Below the pieces are notes generated by a model. It did not search any database and was not told the origin of the DNA. It was given only the letters and a program-made list of their open reading frames with translations. A stretch of DNA of 64,000 nt, from contig OX393561.1 in the NCBI GenBank assembly GCA_947652115.1, forward strand, positions 24,871,189-24,935,188, given 5' to 3'. The position numbers and the translations under genes are program-made. The DNA is from Blastomussa wellsi (Eukaryota; Cnidaria; Anthozoa; Scleractinia; Plerogyridae). The first letter of the stretch is position 1. Every line of letters begins with the position of its first letter. This document shows positions 22,161 to 30,168 of the stretch, in pieces.

Positions 22161-22168
22161 CTTTTATA
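22161..22168 (-). promoter_or_regulatory. TATA box before a 10-codon reading frame
   Basis: TATAAAAG on the minus strand, about 52 bp before an ATG at 22109 that opens only 10 codons (MSDNEETVRV, stop at 22077). The promoter looks as good as those of the real genes. Either this is a micro-ORF or a first exon whose donor (GACCGTGAGA) and second exon I could not resolve. Confidence 0.4.
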
Positions 22169-22197
22169 CAATTTTTTGAACAAGATTTTATTAAAAT

Positions 22198-22683
22198 CTA
22201 AATTTTACACCTTTTATAACCATCGAGGATAGTTCTGTTATGCCCGATGTTTTTAAAACTAAATATAAAATAATGGTTTTCGTCCAACTCGGTATCGCTG
22301 TTCACCAGATCTCTCACTATCTTGTTCACCTTTGTACCGTAAAAAGCGAGGGGTTTGACCAATTTGTAATCTACCGTCTTTTCGTCGTACATGTAGGCGT
22401 ATAAGACGATGAAACAATTCAAATAATGTAGGTTTAAAAACTGTTTGTGTAACCCATAATCGAACATCTCTCTTCTATCCTCGTATTCATAATAAAATCC
22501 CATGTTGGTGACGAGATATTTTCCTTCATAGAGTACCTCCGTGGGGGAGTGTACGTGTATCTGTTTGTTTATACCGATGCTCCTTTTTAAAGATTTGATG
22601 AGAGATTGTGTGATGGTCGTTTTTTTCAGTTTGAATTTTGGGACCGTAACTTCCAAAGGTTTCGATTTCTTAAAACCAGACAT
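22198..22683 (-). CDS. Basic protein, 161 residues, unrecognised
   Basis: The ATG at 22683 is preferred over an in-frame TTG at 22707. A TATA-like CATAAAAG lies at 22735-22742. The first 45 residues are Lys-rich (KSKP, KFKLKK, SLKRS), and the remainder is mixed with many Tyr/Phe (FYYEYEDRREMFDYG). No signal peptide, membrane segment or known domain is seen. It lies between the micro-ORF promoter on its left and the divergent 397-residue gene on its right, with about 250 bp between the two starts. Confidence 0.6.
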   Translation of the reverse strand: MSGFKKSKPLEVTVPKFKLKKTTITQSLIKSLKRSIGINKQIHVHSPTEVLYEGKYLVTNMGFYYEYEDRREMFDYGLHKQFLNLHYLNCFIVLYAYMYDEKTVDYKLVKPLAFYGTKVNKIVRDLVNSDTELDENHYFIFSFKNIGHNRTILDGYKRCKI

Positions 22684-22870
22684 GTCGCCTCTGAGATCGT
22701 GGATCAAATGAATTAAAATCCAAAAAATAAAATACTTTTATGGGTTTCGATCTTTTAAAAAAAAAATCCCCGTTTAAGTTCTAGTCTCGCGATGGGTTTT
22801 TTATAGTTTTAAAAAATCTTTTTGCTTGGTAAAAAATCAAAAACCTACCAATTTTACCTCCAAACTCACA

Positions 22871-22878
22871 ATAAAAGG
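22871..22878 (+). promoter_or_regulatory. TATA box of 397-residue gene
   Basis: ATAAAAGG, 53 bp before the chosen ATG at 22931. Confidence 0.55.
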
Positions 22879-22930
22879 AGAGCCTCCACCACTCTGGAGT
22901 CACAACCGATCCGAACAGCAAAGAAGAAAC

Positions 22931-24124
22931 ATGTCTGGAACAGAGGAACTATTAAAGTATGGATTGAGCGACGATGAGATCGTGGAGAACGATCTGAGTT
23001 TTGTCTCTGAAAAAAAGAAAAAGAAGAAGAAGCGACGAGGCTCGTACGAAAAAGATTCAAAGACCGAAAAAAAATATGACGGAGAAGAAAGTGTCAAGGC
23101 CGAAAAGAGATCTAGAGACAAGGTCGATGGGGAAGAAATTAAGTTGGAAAAAAAAAGTAAAAAGAGAAAGAGAGATAAGGATACGTTTGAGGTCGAAGAG
23201 GAGCAAGTCGATGACAATTTTTTGTTAAATTTGGAAGTGGAAAAGGAGGAGGAAGAATCGAAGCCCAAAAAGAAAAAGCCTACAAAATTGAAGGACGAAG
23301 ATAAATATGTTCATTATAAATCTTACTACGACAAATTTTCACAGATTAAAAACAAAGAAGAGTTTTTACAGGCGGTCAAGGACGAGATCTTAAAATGTAC
23401 CCTTCAAAAAAATGATCACGTTCAATATTTGAAACAGATTTTGGTCGGTGGAAAAGAATTGTTGAATTTTAAAAATTACAAGATGATGTTAAAAAAGATA
23501 CAGAGGATCGAAAATGCGGCTTTGATATTCTTTCCCAATTACAATCTGAGACAAATGGAGCAGACTTTTGCTCACCGCATTTTTATGAATGCGACCGACA
23601 AGAAGTTTTTGAAGTACATTGCCATCGTCGAAGCTTTTGGTAATTTGTCCAAAGTGTTTTATAACGACGACAAACACTCGGTGGATTTGACTAAACCGAC
23701 TATATACGAAAAGAAAATTCTCTTACAAGAGGAAAAGATTTTATCGTTTTTGGAGTTTTGGAGGACGGTAAAATCAGAGGCTGGGTTTATTAGTAGTAAC
23801 AGTAAAGCTGAAGCCATCGACGAGTCTTACAAAAAATACCTAAACAAAGTCAAGGAATCGAAATTTACTTGGGATGATTGGGTGATGTTGTTTGACGACG
23901 TGATGGCCGATTACGGAGTGGGGATGGAGGATAATCAATCTGGTGATTATGTCTTGATTTCCCTCGACAATGATATTTATTTTCACGCTTCCATGCTGTT
24001 TAAAGACGATCCACAACTGACTCAATATGTGGTGATCGGGTCGGATTCGGAATATCGTACACCCTTGAAACGAGAATGGTTTCAAAAGTACGAAGAGTGG
24101 CAGAGGTTGATCAAGGGGGAATGA
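22931..24124 (+). CDS. Lys-rich probable nuclear protein, 397 residues
   Basis: The ATG at 22931 is chosen because the open frame upstream (from 22826) crosses the TATA box. Residues 27-120 contain several Lys/Arg clusters (EKKKKKKKRRG, KKSKKRKRDK, KPKKKKPTK) separated by acidic runs, which would serve as nuclear localisation or nucleic-acid binding segments. From about residue 125 the sequence is globular with Trp and aromatic residues and no family that I recognise. An AATAAA follows about 40 bp after the stop, just before the glycoprotein gene. Confidence 0.65.
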   Translation: MSGTEELLKYGLSDDEIVENDLSFVSEKKKKKKKRRGSYEKDSKTEKKYDGEESVKAEKRSRDKVDGEEIKLEKKSKKRKRDKDTFEVEEEQVDDNFLLNLEVEKEEEESKPKKKKPTKLKDEDKYVHYKSYYDKFSQIKNKEEFLQAVKDEILKCTLQKNDHVQYLKQILVGGKELLNFKNYKMMLKKIQRIENAALIFFPNYNLRQMEQTFAHRIFMNATDKKFLKYIAIVEAFGNLSKVFYNDDKHSVDLTKPTIYEKKILLQEEKILSFLEFWRTVKSEAGFISSNSKAEAIDESYKKYLNKVKESKFTWDDWVMLFDDVMADYGVGMEDNQSGDYVLISLDNDIYFHASMLFKDDPQLTQYVVIGSDSEYRTPLKREWFQKYEEWQRLIKGE

Positions 24125-24184
24125 CTTTTTTTGAATTTTTTATAATTGTGTGATTGATAAAGGTGAATAAATGAATTTTTATAA

Positions 24185-25939
24185 ATGTATGTTTTTGTGT
24201 TTGTCATTGGATTTTTTTCTGTGATACGGGGTATCGTCATCCCACCCTCTTATGAATACGACCACAGGAGGGAATTTATGGTTAAGGTGAATTGTTTTTC
24301 CGACGGTCCCTTCGAATTTAGTCCACAAGATTCTTTTTTCATAAGATGCTTTTGGAATCCTAGAATAATAAAATTACGTTATATGTACTTTGGGTTTTAT
24401 CAAAATTATTTTCCCGGAATGTTTGTCTACATGGGCCGTTGTAACGAATTTACCGCTGGATCGGATAGAATCGTTTGGAACCACGTTCCAAAATATGAAA
24501 ATTCTTTTTACATGATGAGATTGGAATTTTCGGACGGTACGAGGGCTATGGGAACCTTTTTTGTACAAAAGATCAACTACATACTCCCTCCCAAGACGGT
24601 TCGACTCGACCCGATCATAAAATGTATAAAATATGTCTTATCTACCGGGAGAGCGATGGAAATAATGAACACTTGTGATAACGTCGAGATCACCAGTGTG
24701 ATTTACGAATCGATGACTTCTTACGGAAAAATAATACCGATAGACGTGGTCACCAAAGGGAACAAGAACAACGGGGCGATTTATTTCTTTTCACAAAAAG
24801 CCTTGGATTTTATCCACACACAAAAAAAGGATTGGTCCATGATAAAGAGAAGGATGATCATCCAAGACACAAAGAGTCTCAAACAGTTAGAATTAAACAT
24901 TTTGATAAGCGGTCCGGAATGGGTGGTTCGAGCTTATGTTCTGAGTGGCGTGATCGACGATTTTCGTAAAAAGTTTCCGAATCTGGTTTACGGATTCGTC
25001 TACGGAGGTTACGTTTACGGAGCGATCGAAGAGACCAGAGACGCCCCATGGCCCTCGGTCGACGATCTGAGGAAACAAAATTGGTGGTCCGTGTCCAAGA
25101 GGGGGATCGGACCCTATTCGCCGTTTCGTCTGATATCCGTCGACGATCACAGGGTGGTACCTTCTCTGACCCATCCGGACATCTACGGGTACGAGATAAA
25201 AGGGGATAGTTACTGTAAGAGGACTTTCCTAAAAGGGAACCTACCGACCGTTTTTACAAATCCCTCGACCACCACCACCACCACCACCACCACCACAGCA
25301 AGACCGGCCGTCACCCTCCTCCCTTCCTGGCAATGTCACGGGTACGAGAACGTCGACATTCCGGAGATCGTGTCCAACCATCTCACCGTGATAAAGACCA
25401 AAGGTGATTTCGTCTTTGACGTACAAATAAAGATAGACGTAAAAACATCTGGATCCACAAATAATTGGAATTGGTATCTCGTAGAACTATTTCCAAAAAA
25501 CCTTTACAGGGCGGTGATCGATTATTACAGATTAAACGACGGTAACATGTTTCTTCACAAAGGTTTTAACATCACAGAAGAACCTCACCGATTAAAATCG
25601 TATTTTTCCAAGATCGGTCTAAAAGAGGGTTGGATAGAAATCACGAGAGAAGATTTATTTTACAATAACGGTTCCACGAGACCTTTTTTATCTCAGGTAG
25701 ATTGGTCTTTTAGACAATTTCTTCCAGATCAAAACATTTCTTTACCGATATTAAAAGAGACCGATTTCATAATAACGAATAAACTTTCCGACGACTGTAA
25801 CGTGACGACCTACAAAAGAGAAAAGATGAAAAAATTGAGAGCCGTGGAAATTACCGAGTCTAGTTCAAAAAGTTCCATCACCGCGGGTTCGAGTATATTC
25901 TTGTTTTGTGCATTTTTAGTCTCCGTTCGTCCTATATAA
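24185..25939 (+). CDS. Secreted, probably GPI-anchored glycoprotein, 584 residues (unit B)
   Basis: Residues 1-16 (MYVFVFVIGFFSVIRG) form a signal peptide. The C-terminus is a Ser-rich stretch followed by a hydrophobic tail with no cytoplasmic residues worth the name, the pattern of a GPI attachment signal; a type I membrane anchor is the alternative. Several N-glycosylation sequons (NIT, NGS, NIS, NVT) lie in the second half. A Thr run of ten near residue 362 separates an N-terminal domain of about 350 residues from a C-terminal one. No homology is recognised. It is a candidate virion surface protein (inference). The last codons overlap the TATA box of the next gene. Confidence 0.65.
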   Translation: MYVFVFVIGFFSVIRGIVIPPSYEYDHRREFMVKVNCFSDGPFEFSPQDSFFIRCFWNPRIIKLRYMYFGFYQNYFPGMFVYMGRCNEFTAGSDRIVWNHVPKYENSFYMMRLEFSDGTRAMGTFFVQKINYILPPKTVRLDPIIKCIKYVLSTGRAMEIMNTCDNVEITSVIYESMTSYGKIIPIDVVTKGNKNNGAIYFFSQKALDFIHTQKKDWSMIKRRMIIQDTKSLKQLELNILISGPEWVVRAYVLSGVIDDFRKKFPNLVYGFVYGGYVYGAIEETRDAPWPSVDDLRKQNWWSVSKRGIGPYSPFRLISVDDHRVVPSLTHPDIYGYEIKGDSYCKRTFLKGNLPTVFTNPSTTTTTTTTTTARPAVTLLPSWQCHGYENVDIPEIVSNHLTVIKTKGDFVFDVQIKIDVKTSGSTNNWNWYLVELFPKNLYRAVIDYYRLNDGNMFLHKGFNITEEPHRLKSYFSKIGLKEGWIEITREDLFYNNGSTRPFLSQVDWSFRQFLPDQNISLPILKETDFIITNKLSDDCNVTTYKREKMKKLRAVEITESSSKSSITAGSSIFLFCAFLVSVRPI

Positions 25940-25940
25940 A
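25933..25940 (+). promoter_or_regulatory. TATA box of Pro-rich coiled-coil gene
   Basis: TATATAAA, 63 bp before the ATG at 26003 and overlapping the stop of the glycoprotein gene. The same box is at 5491-5498 in unit A. Confidence 0.65.
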
Positions 25941-26002
25941 CGCGACCTTCGCGCTTAAGGTCCATAAGACACAAACAGTAAGCAACTACAGAACAAAGGA
26001 CC

Positions 26003-26917
26003 ATGGCTTCCCTCCGAGATCTCGAAAGTACACCTTCACATCACAGAAGTTTTACACCGAGACCCGATCTTTTAGGACTGAGTTTATTCAGTTCACCACC
26101 CCAACAACAGCCACCACTTTTTCCACAACCACCACCACCACCGGCCCCGCTCCCACCCAAATCAAGCTCGTTTCAACAATACGAGACCGAACGAGCATTG
26201 TGGGAAGAGTTTGGAAATTCTGATAAACCGGTAAAGATGCAACCGACTTTTGACGAGAAAAGGTCCCTGGTTGATAAGATACAAGAGGCATTGGGGGCTT
26301 TTCGGTTTTTGTGTGGCAATCAAAAGGAAACTCACCAGATGAACACCCTGTCCAATATACAGACTTTGAAATCGTTCCTGGTATCCGTCGGTTCTCAAGT
26401 GGAGAAGCTGATAAGCTCGACTGGCGAGAGGGAACAAAAACTAAATGATGTCATAAAAGGATTGGAGAAGGAAAACGCGAGATTGAGCGAAAAGTTGGTC
26501 ACGGAATCTAAGACGAAGAGTCGGTTGATCAACCTGTCACAAAAGAAAGAGGATGAGAAGGCGAAGTTGGAGCTGCTGAAGTTTGACGAAGTAAAGAATG
26601 ACGAGCTGTGTAAGCTGAGGCTGGAGATGGAAGGCCATCACGAGGAGGAAGTGAAGAAGTTAAAGGAAGAATTGATAAAGGTCAGAAAAGCTCATAACGA
26701 ACTTACCAGATCCAGGAAGAGGTACGATGAAGTAAATTTTACCAAGATGGAAGAGGAAATCTCCAAGATCCTCAAGACCGAAATCAAAAATTATTTTCAT
26801 TCCAAAGAAAGGTTCCAATTTTATTATGGAGGAGATGTGACGTCAGATAAAAATCCTTTTCGTCGCAGGCTGGAATCGGTCGAGGATGAAGGTGGTGAAG
26901 ATGTTTTTGTAAACTGA
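26003..26917 (+). CDS. Pro-rich coiled-coil protein, 304 residues (unit B)
   Basis: Residues 31-55 are Pro/Gln-rich with runs of five to six prolines, a possible SH3/WW-binding segment. Residues 110-265 are predominantly charged helix with heptad Leu/Ile, a long coiled coil. The C-terminus is mixed and acidic. No signal peptide or membrane segment is present. The ATG sits in a good context (ACCATGG). AATAAA follows the stop by about 20 bp. The family is unrecognised; a structural or scaffold role would fit the architecture. Confidence 0.7.
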   Translation: MASLRDLESTPSHHRSFTPRPDLLGLSLFSSPPQQQPPLFPQPPPPPAPLPPKSSSFQQYETERALWEEFGNSDKPVKMQPTFDEKRSLVDKIQEALGAFRFLCGNQKETHQMNTLSNIQTLKSFLVSVGSQVEKLISSTGEREQKLNDVIKGLEKENARLSEKLVTESKTKSRLINLSQKKEDEKAKLELLKFDEVKNDELCKLRLEMEGHHEEEVKKLKEELIKVRKAHNELTRSRKRYDEVNFTKMEEEISKILKTEIKNYFHSKERFQFYYGGDVTSDKNPFRRRLESVEDEGGEDVFVN

Positions 26918-27093
26918 TAGGTGAAAAGTTTAATAAAAGAAATTTGTAAGGAAAAAAGTTTTGTTTTTTCTTCTCTAAAACCCCCTCTAAAAAACCAAAC
27001 CCCCCTCTAAAAACCAAAACCCCCTCTAAATAAATGTTTAGACTCTAATTTTTTTTCAAACCCCCATTACCCCCTTACAAGACAGAATTCACC

Positions 27094-27705
27094 TCACAAT
27101 CTTTTATTTGATTTGACGATCTGAGAAAAGAAAAAAATCAATTTGTTGTAGATTTTACACAGATCCGTAATGTTGTCATAATATCTACTATCGGAATTCC
27201 CGATTACGCTCATGTAACATTGAAAATTTCCATGAGTCAGATTCAAAAAAAATTTTACACCAAAATAATCAAATCTAAAATACAAGAATTTATTTTCCGA
27301 ATAGTCCAAGATCTTTCCTCGTTTGTCACCTTTTTCTTCTTCCTTTTCTGTGACGAACGCATCCAAGTTGTCCAGTAAAATGTCAAAGATCTTTATCATC
27401 TCTTTCAACTGTCTGTGAATCTTCAAAAGTTTGGTACTCCTCCTCTTCAACGTGTACGGCGAGGGTCTATTCAATATCTTTCTGATGTCCTTCCGGTAGA
27501 GACCGATGTGAACTTTCAACACTTCTCCTTCGCCCTCCGGAACCCATCGAAACATCATATCCTTCTCTAATCCTTCTCGGAGATGGATTTTAAAATTACC
27601 AGTGACATCATCAAAAGGGTAAAGGTAAGTAAATAGTTCGACTTCTTCCCAGTCCTTTTTGGCTCTCAACAGCCCCTCCCGGACATCCTCACCGCTCCTG
27701 TACAT
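27094..27705 (-). CDS. Unrecognised 203-residue protein (unit B)
   Basis: Mixed alpha/beta-looking sequence with a basic segment at residues 71-100 (YRKDIRKILNRPSPYTLKRR) and an acidic Lys/Glu stretch near 118-128. Two sequons (NLT, NIT) occur, but there is no signal peptide, so they are probably meaningless. A strong TATA box lies upstream. It faces the Pro-rich coiled-coil gene convergently, with about 175 bp of T/C-rich sequence between. No domain is recognised. Confidence 0.6.
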   Translation of the reverse strand: MYRSGEDVREGLLRAKKDWEEVELFTYLYPFDDVTGNFKIHLREGLEKDMMFRWVPEGEGEVLKVHIGLYRKDIRKILNRPSPYTLKRRSTKLLKIHRQLKEMIKIFDILLDNLDAFVTEKEEEKGDKRGKILDYSENKFLYFRFDYFGVKFFLNLTHGNFQCYMSVIGNSDSRYYDNITDLCKIYNKLIFFFSQIVKSNKRL

Positions 27706-27741
27706 GGCTCCGACTGCGTGACGACTTGCCCTGTCGACCCA

Positions 27742-27749
27742 CTTATATA
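27742..27749 (-). promoter_or_regulatory. TATA box of 203-residue gene
   Basis: TATATAAG on the minus strand, 37 bp before the ATG at 27705. Confidence 0.65.
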
Positions 27750-27886
27750 CGGATAGACCACGTGATCTTTATAAAATTCACCCCAAACCAAGAAAATGTA
27801 ACAAAACGTGAATTTGGTGGTCCAAAGATTTTGTCGTAAAACCAAAATTTGTCACACTTTTAAAATTCGGTTCATCATTAACTTAT

Positions 27887-27896
27887 TATATAAAAA
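27887..27896 (+). promoter_or_regulatory. TATA box of GIY-YIG gene
   Basis: TATATAAAAA, 171 bp before the coding ATG at 28058. This is longer than for other genes. Between them an ATG-TGG-TGA mini frame at 27985 overlaps a donor-like GGTGAGTA, so a 5' UTR intron ending near 28057 is possible. Confidence 0.5.
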
Positions 27897-28057
27897 CCTG
27901 TGATTGGTGGATTTTTAACATAAAAGTAAAATTTTTAATAAATTCGTTCTTTTTCATCTGGACGCGAGAGAGTAAACATCAAAAAATGTGGTGAGTATGG
28001 ATTATTATATTTTTTTTAATTAATAACCGTTTATTAACATCTCATTTTTTTATCGAG

Positions 28058-28483
28058 ATGGAAAAGGGGGCCTATCGGTGTAATTCTAGACACGGATGTA
28101 AAACGTGCCCCTTCATCAAAGGTGGACTCGATTCTTACACGTTTACGAGCACCGGGGAAAAGAGAAATATCAGACAACACGTGACCTGTTCTTCAAAGAA
28201 CCTAATTTACCTGATCCATTGTAAGAGGTGCGGTAAACAGTACATCGGAGAGACCAAAAGGACCATCAGGGAACGTTTTGGTGAGCATAGAAGAGCCACG
28301 ACAAAGAACAAGGGAACGATTTCAAAACATTTTAATTCACCACAACATTCTGTACAAGATTTAATTTTGATCCCGTTAGAAATTCAATCATCTCCAGACG
28401 CTCGCAAGAGAAAGGAGAGAGAATCTTATCTGATACAAAAAGGTAAAACACTCAAACCAGACGGTCTAAATGTACATTTTTAA
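28058..28483 (+). CDS. GIY-YIG endonuclease domain protein, Penelope type, 141 residues (unit B)
   Basis: The N-terminus has a Cys cluster (CNSRHGCKTCPF) and a further CKRC. The GIY-YIG core reads LIYLIHCKRCGKQYIGETKR (residues 49-68), then the helix RTIRERFGEHR with conserved Arg and Glu-His, an HFNSPQHS motif, RKRKERESYLI carrying the likely catalytic Glu, and a terminal GLN motif. This order is that of the endonuclease domain of Penelope-like retroelements, here without reverse transcriptase. It could cut or nick DNA for mobility or recombination of the unit. Its stop codon overlaps the stop of the convergent gene in TTTTTAAAAA. Confidence 0.85.
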   Translation: MEKGAYRCNSRHGCKTCPFIKGGLDSYTFTSTGEKRNIRQHVTCSSKNLIYLIHCKRCGKQYIGETKRTIRERFGEHRRATTKNKGTISKHFNSPQHSVQDLILIPLEIQSSPDARKRKERESYLIQKGKTLKPDGLNVHF

Positions 28484-29432
28484 AAATAATAACTAAAATG
28501 TGAATAAAATCGATCGGTATTCCAGTGTTTGTCGGCTGCTTCCATGAGTACTTTGGGAAAGAGTTTGTTCTGTTCCTTCCAAAACGGAGCCAACATGTGC
28601 TTGTGAAGGTAATCGTCGAGGGATAGGGGAAGTTTGCTCTCCCTCGAAAACCTAAAATTATCCGCAAATTCTAACATCTCCACTAAATTTGTCTTAAACA
28701 AATAAAAAAATATTTAGATTGTACGATCCACACGGGGACCTCTACTTCGATATTCTCCCTGTTACCAAAATTTATATAACTCTTATTATATCCGTCGTAT
28801 CTTATCTTACAAGTTATGACGGCCATGGGGTTTTTCGACTCTAGGCCGTGAATTTTTTTATAAAAGTTTTGAACGTAATTTAACACGTCTCTAGGTTGTA
28901 AATCTATTCTAGAAGGAAACTCTTGATGCATACGAAACTTCGGATAGCGAAAAAATTCTCTCTGATCCTCATCTAATCTAAAATTGGTACTCTGTCAAGT
29001 GACATAATGTTCTTTTGGATCGTAAGTGTCCCATCTGATATTTTTGGAAACGGAAACCATCTTTATCTTGGGCGCAATCTCCCCGTACTCCAGTTTAAAC
29101 GGTCTCACGTGGATGCAGGGCTTTGTGTTCAACGAGTGGTTTATGCTGGCCACCGGTATGATGTCTCGAGGGATGTACGTGTGGAAAAAATGACATCTGT
29201 AGCTCTCGAAGAAAGGTAACAAAAATTCGACCCCCTTCATTATCCCGTAGTTCGAAATGTGGATCATCTCGTCCTTCCAAGTGTCTTCGTCGTCGTAATC
29301 TTCAAAATCGTCCAGACCGGTCAGATCGTAAACGACCCTCTTATTTCGGTCAAAGCTCAACTCGTCTTCCCAATGATGACTCTTCGTCTCCACTTCTGGT
29401 ACCAGATGGTCACAATTTCTCTTCAGAGACAT
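28480..29432 (-). pseudogene. Broken gene: in-frame TGA and frameshift (unit B)
   Basis: Three open segments lie in line behind one TATA box. The first (29432-28995) ends with TGA. The same frame is open again right after it, through 28931, to 28683. A shift then leads into the third segment (about 28701-28480). The shift lies near a T7/A-rich run around 28708-28714, the TGA at 28995-28997. Both defects occur in unit A as well, so they predate the duplication. The first segment is acidic near residues 38-52 (DLTGLDDFEDYDDED). The protein is unrecognised. Alternatives are stop readthrough with frameshifting, or sequence errors shared through assembly. Confidence 0.6.
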
Positions 29433-29484
29433 CTTTCTCCACCGGCGTCTAGTGATTTCTGATTAAGACTTAGGACCGGACACG

Positions 29485-29492
29485 ATTATATA
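29485..29492 (-). promoter_or_regulatory. TATA box of the broken gene 28480-29432
   Basis: TATATAAT on the minus strand, about 53 bp before the ATG at 29432. Confidence 0.6.
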
Positions 29493-29607
29493 CCCGTGTC
29501 AAAAAAATCGGTAACGTTACATGTTCAAAAAATCGGCAACTGTGATTGGTCAAAAAATCGGTAACGTTACCGTCGCTCTGATTAGTCCATCCTGTCTCTC
29601 AAAATAA

Positions 29608-29615
29608 ATAAAAGG
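29608..29615 (+). promoter_or_regulatory. TATA box of small spliced gene, first of pair
   Basis: ATAAAAGG, 39 bp before the ATG at 29647. Confidence 0.55.
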
Positions 29616-29646
29616 AGCACACGGACCACGTTTTAGACATAAAAAA

Positions 29647-30133
29647 ATGGAAATGGACCACACCGGAGAACCACGCGAGGAGTTAAAAATTTTCGACGAT
29701 CTGTCAAATTTACTGACTGGCGAGAGAAAGGTATATCGTTAAATAAAAATTCGTCATTTATAAAATTTTACCCTAAAAATTTTTTTTATTTTTTTAACTC
29801 AAACACAAAGGACATAGAGTCGTCCTAAAAGAAAACGGTGTGTGATATCTAGTCGATTCGCTAAAACACCTGGTGAGAGAATTTCCAAAAGAAACAGAGT
29901 TTCAACTAATTTTGGACGTAGAAATCGACCATTACGACTTGAAGATGGTTTATTTCACCAAGATGATCGAAAAGCTCATCCCACAGTCTTTTAAAGACTA
30001 TTTTAAGATCACTTCTGTCCAACTTGGGTATTATTATTTCCGTCTCCATCCTCAAAGAGATGATAGTATAGATTTTTTTGACGTACGTGTAAAAAGGGAG
30101 ATGGATATATATTTCTTAAAGTATAATCGTTAA
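29647..30133 (+). pseudogene. Decayed two-exon gene, paralog of 31694-32139 (unit B)
   Basis: Exon 1 (29647-29730) encodes 28 residues and ends at a donor AAG/GTATAT. The candidate acceptor CACAAAG lies near 29809. Downstream, the reading frame that ends at 30133 aligns with exon 2 of the gene at 31694 (both have a Lys-acidic-rich start and then V.EL..L...VRE), but it contains a TGA at 29843-29845 and no acceptor in the right phase. I therefore treat it as decayed. A shorter alternative is a spliced 34-residue protein. An AATAAA follows at 30139, within a poly(A) region shared with the convergent F-box gene. Confidence 0.5.
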
Positions 30134-30168
30134 AAGAAAATAAAAAAATTGACTTTTATTTTTTGTTT
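30134..30168. terminator. Shared bidirectional poly(A) region
   Basis: AATAAA at 30139-30144 on the plus strand serves the gene ending at 30133. On the minus strand AATAAA at 30155-30160 serves the F-box gene ending at 30169. Convergent genes use 35 bp for both signals, a sign of tight packing. Confidence 0.6.
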
